64,000 bases of DNA from Circinella umbellata (taxonomy: Eukaryota; Mucoromycota; Mucoromycetes; Mucorales; Lichtheimiaceae), in contig JAIWNF010000024.1 in assembly GCA_025093555.1 (NCBI GenBank), forward strand, positions 372,001 to 436,000, read 5' to 3'. Of this stretch, positions 59,401-64,000 are shown in pieces (the first letter of the stretch is position 1; every line of letters starts with the position of its first letter). A model generated the notes under the pieces. The model did not search any database, was not told where the DNA came from, and worked only from the letters and a program-made list of their open reading frames with translations. A program made the translations under genes and the position numbers.

Positions 59401-60753
59401 TATAGATAACGCTATTATTATTATTATTTACCTCGCGGAATAAAGTGTAATGATTTGTTAAAACACTTTCGATTAATTCTAATCCAAAAGTTTTTGATAA
59501 ATGACTTAATCGAAGAAATTCTGGTGGTTCATTGTTTGTCAATAAACATAGATCTCGAAATAGATAATAAGCATCCTTGGCACATGGTCGTAATGTGATT
59601 GAATCATCCGAATTTAATTCGATATCTAATTTTATATCAATGAGAAGAAAAATTTAATAAGTACTAGGTAACACATATGCACCCACTGATATTCTTTATC
59701 CTATTTTTTTATTTTTTAAAAATACCATGTTTTGGTTCATCCTCTGTTGCTTCTTGTGCATCTTCCTTTGCCACTTTATCAAATACAAAAATCACCAATT
59801 GTCTTAATGTAGCAGCAGCAGTATTATTTACAACAATAATTTTAGAATCTTGCAGACGAAAACATATGAGTAATGCCTATATTATAAATTGGACTATCAG
59901 TTTTACATCTATAATATATACATATATATTCCTTCCATCTTATTTTTTTTTTTACCTCTGCTAAGACATCATCATGAACACTTCGATAGTTTGTTAATAA
60001 TGGAAGAACCGTTTGTAATATTTTCAGTTGTATTTCCACACCATGAACACTGATATCTATCAATTTACGTAAAATAGTTCGTACGGATGTCTATTCATGA
60101 TATATATATTAGCCTCGTTAGACATATTGATCAACTCCTTTCCTTCTTCTCTTTTAATTTTATCCTTTTTAGATGTTTATATATATATATATATAGATTA
60201 CCTCTGGTATGGCATGAAATGATATAAGCTTTTGTATACAACCTATTGCAATAGTAACTAATTTAACTTGTTTTGTTTCACAGGCTAGAACAAAAGGTCT
60301 TAATGCATCTTCTGATTTTGATAATTCTAACATTTTTTCATAAAATGATATAAATAATCAGTTCAAGATAATAATACTGAAAAGAACAATAAGAATGACA
60401 TTATAATAACTCGTTTTTATTAAGTTACCATTGGCAATATTATATCCAGGACGTTCTTTAAAACTTCGTAGAATAGCACTGAGTCTTTCCGCAGCCTAAT
60501 AAATAAATAAAATACAATGCATAAATTTAAAGACCTGTTCAATATTATGGTTTATGGAAAAGTTGTAAAAGAAGAGAAAAGAAAGGGAGTTGGAAAATGG
60601 TGTCAAACTTCAACAAAAAAAAAAGTAGTGTTGGCAACAATGAAAATGAAAATGGTGAATTCGATTTACTTCTTTAATTTCAGGGTGTTTTCTTCGAGCT
60701 TCACTGGATAAAGATAATAATTCGGTTTGTAGAAAAGGTGTTAGACCACTCAT
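53481..60753 (-). CDS. MON2: MON2-like Golgi/endosome trafficking scaffold
   Basis: Sixteen exons (60753-60670, 60495-60429, 60326-60202, 60090-59956, 59876-59726, 59625-59432, 59331-59191, 59113-58737, 58611-57722, 57637-57429, 57349-54862, 54770-54695, 54603-54215, 54117-53994, 53858-53767, 53695-53481) join in frame to 1918 residues, near the 1600-1700 of animal and yeast MON2/Ysl2. The N-terminal DCB region is diagnostic: [86 protein letters not shown] and [20 protein letters not shown] (HUS/HDS-type) blocks follow, then long HEAT-like helices. MON2 resembles the large Arf-GEFs but lacks a Sec7 domain. It acts at trans-Golgi and endosomes with Dop1 and flippase Neo1. Low-complexity Asn/Ser/Asp inserts account for the extra length. 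Confidence 0.92.
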
Positions 60754-63171
60754 GTTGATGTTCAAGTTTCGAATTTATATTGAGCGGGGATGGTGAAGGA
60801 TAAGAAAAAAGAAAGGCTCCCTTTCTTAATAAGCAGAGAATCTTTTCCTTTAATATATAATGCTTTAGTATAATAGAAAGAATTTAAAAAAAAAAACAGT
60901 TCAGCGATGGTGAATCGAAGAAAGGACTAAAATTAAAATGAAAAATAGAAAGATGAAATAAAATAAACGCGCGCGATGAAGAAGGTACTTTATTGATATA
61001 GACCTCTACCTTAATGTACACACACATTTAACCAGCGAAACTTCATAGTGGCAGAAGACCTTTGGAAGTCCGGTGAATGTTGGATTCTGCTTTTTCTTTT
61101 AGTGAAACAGCCTCTTTCGCCCACAAATATTATCCTAAACGTTAATATGGCTCTTTTGATGTTCGCAACACACCCATACACTCATTTTAATATACTATTT
61201 ATGGCTTTTAAACAAAACAACATAGCGATATAAAAGAAATAATGATACACCATAGATGAAAACTTTTCTGCTTGTTTATTATATATTATTAGAAAGATAT
61301 CGTGTAAGTAGTATTTTGTAATAGCATATAAAACTTGGTGGTTAGAAGCTGCATAGAAATAAAAACTACTTAATAATAAATAATTGAATTTACCTGTATA
61401 TCAATTCCGCAACAACAATAACTATTCATATCTTTATCCTTTAATTGCCACTATTACAATTTGTTGGTTATAGCTACGTTGAAAGAACAACGTACGTTGT
61501 TACATGACAAAATGATTGCATGATTTTATGTAAAACCAAATATAATTGTATAACAACTTTAACAAAAAAAAAAGGGCCGCACTTCTATTATTTTAGCGAT
61601 ACGTAACCATGTTAATAACTATTATATATAAAAAATGTCTTTCCAGGTTTATGTTATGCAAATCTTTATCCTAATTTTTCATTTTTTGAAAACCAACTTC
61701 TATAAATATAGCTATTGATTAATGAGTTTTTATTTTTCATCAGTCGGGAAGTAACATATGATAATGTAACCGTAGTAACATGCTATTTAATTACTTCATA
61801 TTAGGTATTATAATTAATAAAAAAAACCAATGAAAGAAATGATCATGCAATAGTAAAAATAAAAAAAGAGGGGGAGGCTAAATAAAAACGCAGATTCTCC
61901 CCATAAATCAATATATATTTTCAGCAACATGTATCCATTAAATTTCTGGGATTTTTCTGAAAAAGATGATATCTTCAATGTTTTTACATATCAATAATGC
62001 TTTTACTATGTTGAAAGAAATCTTGAATAATAATAAGGGTGTAGGTATATCCAGAAGATTATTGTATTTATTGGGGCATAGGTATTTTTCTATACTTATA
62101 ATAAAGTATATGCTACTACTACGTATATTAATATTTTATAGTTATATGATATCAGTTTAATTAATTGTAGTACGTATCATATACCTAGAATATCGCAACA
62201 ATTAAACCTTTTCGAAAAACAAAAATATGATAGCCAAAATAATTTATGGTTGAGGAAGAGGGTTTTTTAAGCGGTTATATAGGCTTCTGTCATATATAAA
62301 AAGAAATATACGTACCTTTACGTAGTAAGATAAATGCTACAGAGCTATGTAGACGATATTTATCTTTCTTACATACATAAAGTAGAATTTGTTTTTCCTA
62401 GCACACACCGCACTAGCTACTCTCGACACGCCACTAGTACACAACAATATCAAAATATTATTACGTACAGTATCGTCGAATTTATTCGGCAGGAGCTTAT
62501 GATCAAGTCGATCTCACTGAATTATATATGCGATGGTAAGCAACTTTAAGAATATCATACAGTAGACGGTGAAAAAACAACGTTTCAATGTGATGATTTT
62601 TCAACTACGGCGATATTACTGTATCCTGATTCTTTATCATCCGTATCCCCCCCCCCGGAAAAATGTTCCACTACATTACGTGCTCGCCTTTTTTTTCTAC
62701 GCATTCAATGGTTTATACTATATATCTGACATACTTGATTGAATACTCTTTCCATGTTCACAAATGTGTATAGGTTAATAAATATAATAATAACAAATTG
62801 ATAATTTTGTTATTTATACCTATCCAGTATGAGTGGATCATTGCGTTTGCTAGAATGAAATAGTGTTTCTGAGTTTAATTTTGAAAGTGTGAAACGGGTT
62901 AAAAAAGGAAGTTCGTTATCTATAATAAAATAAACGGATTCACGTTATACTTATCGGTTATTTATTAATTTTGTCACAAAGCATCGTATAATCGTATGTA
63001 ATGACGTTAATCATGAAAAGAGTACATGCATAATTTGTATAAGATGGAGAAAATAAAATAAAAATGTACAAGGAATGGGGGAAAGGGTTGAATAAAATTC
63101 AGTTGAGATAAAAAATAATAATACTAAAATTACGTGTGTATATAATGAAGATTGGTTGGCATCATTCTATC
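60754..63171. other. Intergenic region, no supportable gene
   Basis: About 2.4 kb between MON2 (-) and the dehydrogenase 3' end (-). It includes a perfect 16-bp palindrome AACAACGTACGTTGTT at 61486-61501, several ACGTA-core sites near 62170-62470 and a C10 run at 62646. Short open frames (61966-62160, 62334-62549) have no recognisable content. Confidence 0.45.
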
Positions 63172-64000
63172 TTACTCGAGAGAAGGTCGAACACAAACTT
63201 TCAAACCGGTACCTGAAGTAAAAACTTCCCAAGCCTTATCAAATTCATCCAAAGTAAATGTGTGTGTAATAAGAGCATTCCAATTTACTTTGCCTTCACC
63301 CAAGATCTTGACAGCACGTTCCATACCAAAAGGATTTGTATATGTAGACTTGATTGTCAATTCACGACGATATACATCAAAAGGTGATACAGGGACAGTA
63401 ACTCCGGGTTTAGCGACACCTACCCACACAACAGTACCTCCGGCTTTAGCACAATTAATTGCTGATTCCATTGTTTCTGGTCGTCCAACACATTCAAATA
63501 CAACATCATATCCGTCTCCCATACATGGATCACCAATCTCAAGTTCATCGGGTGAGATGGCGTTTGATGCCCCGAATTCAATAGCTCTACCACGACGCAT
63601 TTCACTTGGTTCAACAACAGTAACAGAAGCGCCACCGGTTGAGCACAATCCCAATGTCATTAATCCAATAGGTCCAGCACCCATAATCAAAACCTTGTCA
63701 CCGCTCTTGATAGAACCCATATCTACAGCGTGAATAACGCATGATAATGGTTCAGCCAAACTAGCTAATTCAGGACCAACAGTGGAAGGAACAGCGAATG
63801 CGGCAGAAGCAGGAACAGCAACGTATTTGGCCATACCACCATTGACACTGACACCAATACATGAGAGGTAAGGACATAAATGATACTTCTTGTTACGACA
63901 AAATGTACACGCGTGGCATGGGCAGTTAGGATCAATAGAACAGAGCTGTCCAACAGTTAAGGTGGTCTTTGTATCAGGATGGATGATTTCAACATAGCCA
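63172..64000 (-). CDS. Zinc-dependent medium-chain dehydrogenase, polyol/sorbitol type (5' end outside window)
   Basis: The visible 276 codons form the C-terminal three-quarters of an MDR-family enzyme, in one exon, entering from the right edge. A structural-zinc loop CPCHACTFCRNKKYHLC (C-x2-C-x2-C-x7-C) appears first, then ELASLAEPLSCVIHAVD (the glutamate-containing active-site helix). The Rossmann motif GAGPIGL follows in KVLIMGAGPIGLMTLG, with VVEPSEMRRGRAIEFGA after it. Glu rather than Asp sits at the end of the second strand. The family oxidises polyols or secondary alcohols (sorbitol, xylitol, arabinitol, threonine) with NAD(P). The exact substrate cannot be told, and the catalytic zinc Cys/His of the N-terminus are outside the window. 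Confidence 0.85.
   Translation of the reverse strand, partial: GYVEIIHPDTKTTLTVGQLCSIDPNCPCHACTFCRNKKYHLCPYLSCIGVSVNGGMAKYVAVPASAAFAVPSTVGPELASLAEPLSCVIHAVDMGSIKSGDKVLIMGAGPIGLMTLGLCSTGGASVTVVEPSEMRRGRAIEFGASNAISPDELEIGDPCMGDGYDVVFECVGRPETMESAINCAKAGGTVVWVGVAKPGVTVPVSPFDVYRRELTIKSTYTNPFGMERAVKILGEGKVNWNALITHTFTLDEFDKAWEVFTSGTGLKVCVRPSLE

Overview
The window is nuclear DNA of a filamentous fungus, most likely Mucoromycota (Mucorales or close kin). It is AT-rich, genes carry many short GT-AG introns (commonly 45-120 nt), proteins have long Gln/Asn tracts, and intergenic DNA is full of poly-A/T and dinucleotide repeats. Recognisable proteins include a GLI-type zinc finger, a USF-like bHLH and a FIT lipid-droplet protein. 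A mucoralean-looking accessory gene family and a LINE with a zf-RVT tail are also present. I cannot name the genus from sequence alone. I saw no tRNA, rRNA or CRISPR array.

Layout. 1-5 kb: the 3' end of a TEN1-like telomere-capping gene (+), MMS2/UEV1 (+), CAF16-type ABC ATPase (-) and a candidate small secreted protein (-). 8-12 kb: a large Q-rich GLI/ZIC-type zinc-finger factor (-). 14.8-18.4 kb: RAD54 (-, 13 exons). 21.4-25.8 kb: a carnitine pair, mitochondrial acylcarnitine carrier and carnitine acetyltransferase with a C-terminal AKL peroxisomal signal (both +). 26.1-28.0 kb: a proline-rich SH3-ligand-like protein (+). 28-36 kb: an accessory, transposon-rich island. 37-38 kb: bHLH factor (-). 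40.9-43.0 kb: ABC1/ADCK-type atypical kinase (+). 43.8-44.7 kb: FIT protein (+). 45-47.9 kb: PITH-domain thioredoxin (-) divergent from SSU72 (+). 48.2-50.9 kb: double-PHD protein of the Rco1 type (-). 52-53.3 kb: BRCT protein (-). 53.5-60.8 kb: MON2 (-, 16 exons). 63.2 kb to the right edge: a zinc-dependent polyol/alcohol dehydrogenase (-, 5' end outside).

Most of the window is housekeeping: DNA repair and telomeres (TEN1, MMS2, RAD54, BRCT protein), RNA polymerase II regulation (CAF16, SSU72, PHD protein), membrane trafficking (MON2), lipid handling (FIT, ABC1 kinase) and acetyl/acyl-carnitine transport. The most interesting part is 30.0-33.1 kb, where one multi-exon gene of an apparently lineage-specific family carries three short non-autonomous DNA transposons with three different terminal repeats and target duplications. 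One (CACTG ends, TAA duplication) brings its own GT and AG in its terminal repeats and could be removed as an in-frame intron. One (GAGCATGCCC ends, TTA duplication) lies inside what would otherwise be a 76-nt intron. One (pogo-like ends, TA duplication) interrupts an exon and brings a stop codon.

Exon boundaries were placed by eye from GT-AG sites, reading-frame continuity and family conservation. For the recognised genes every junction keeps frame, so those models are fairly firm, but none has transcript support here.
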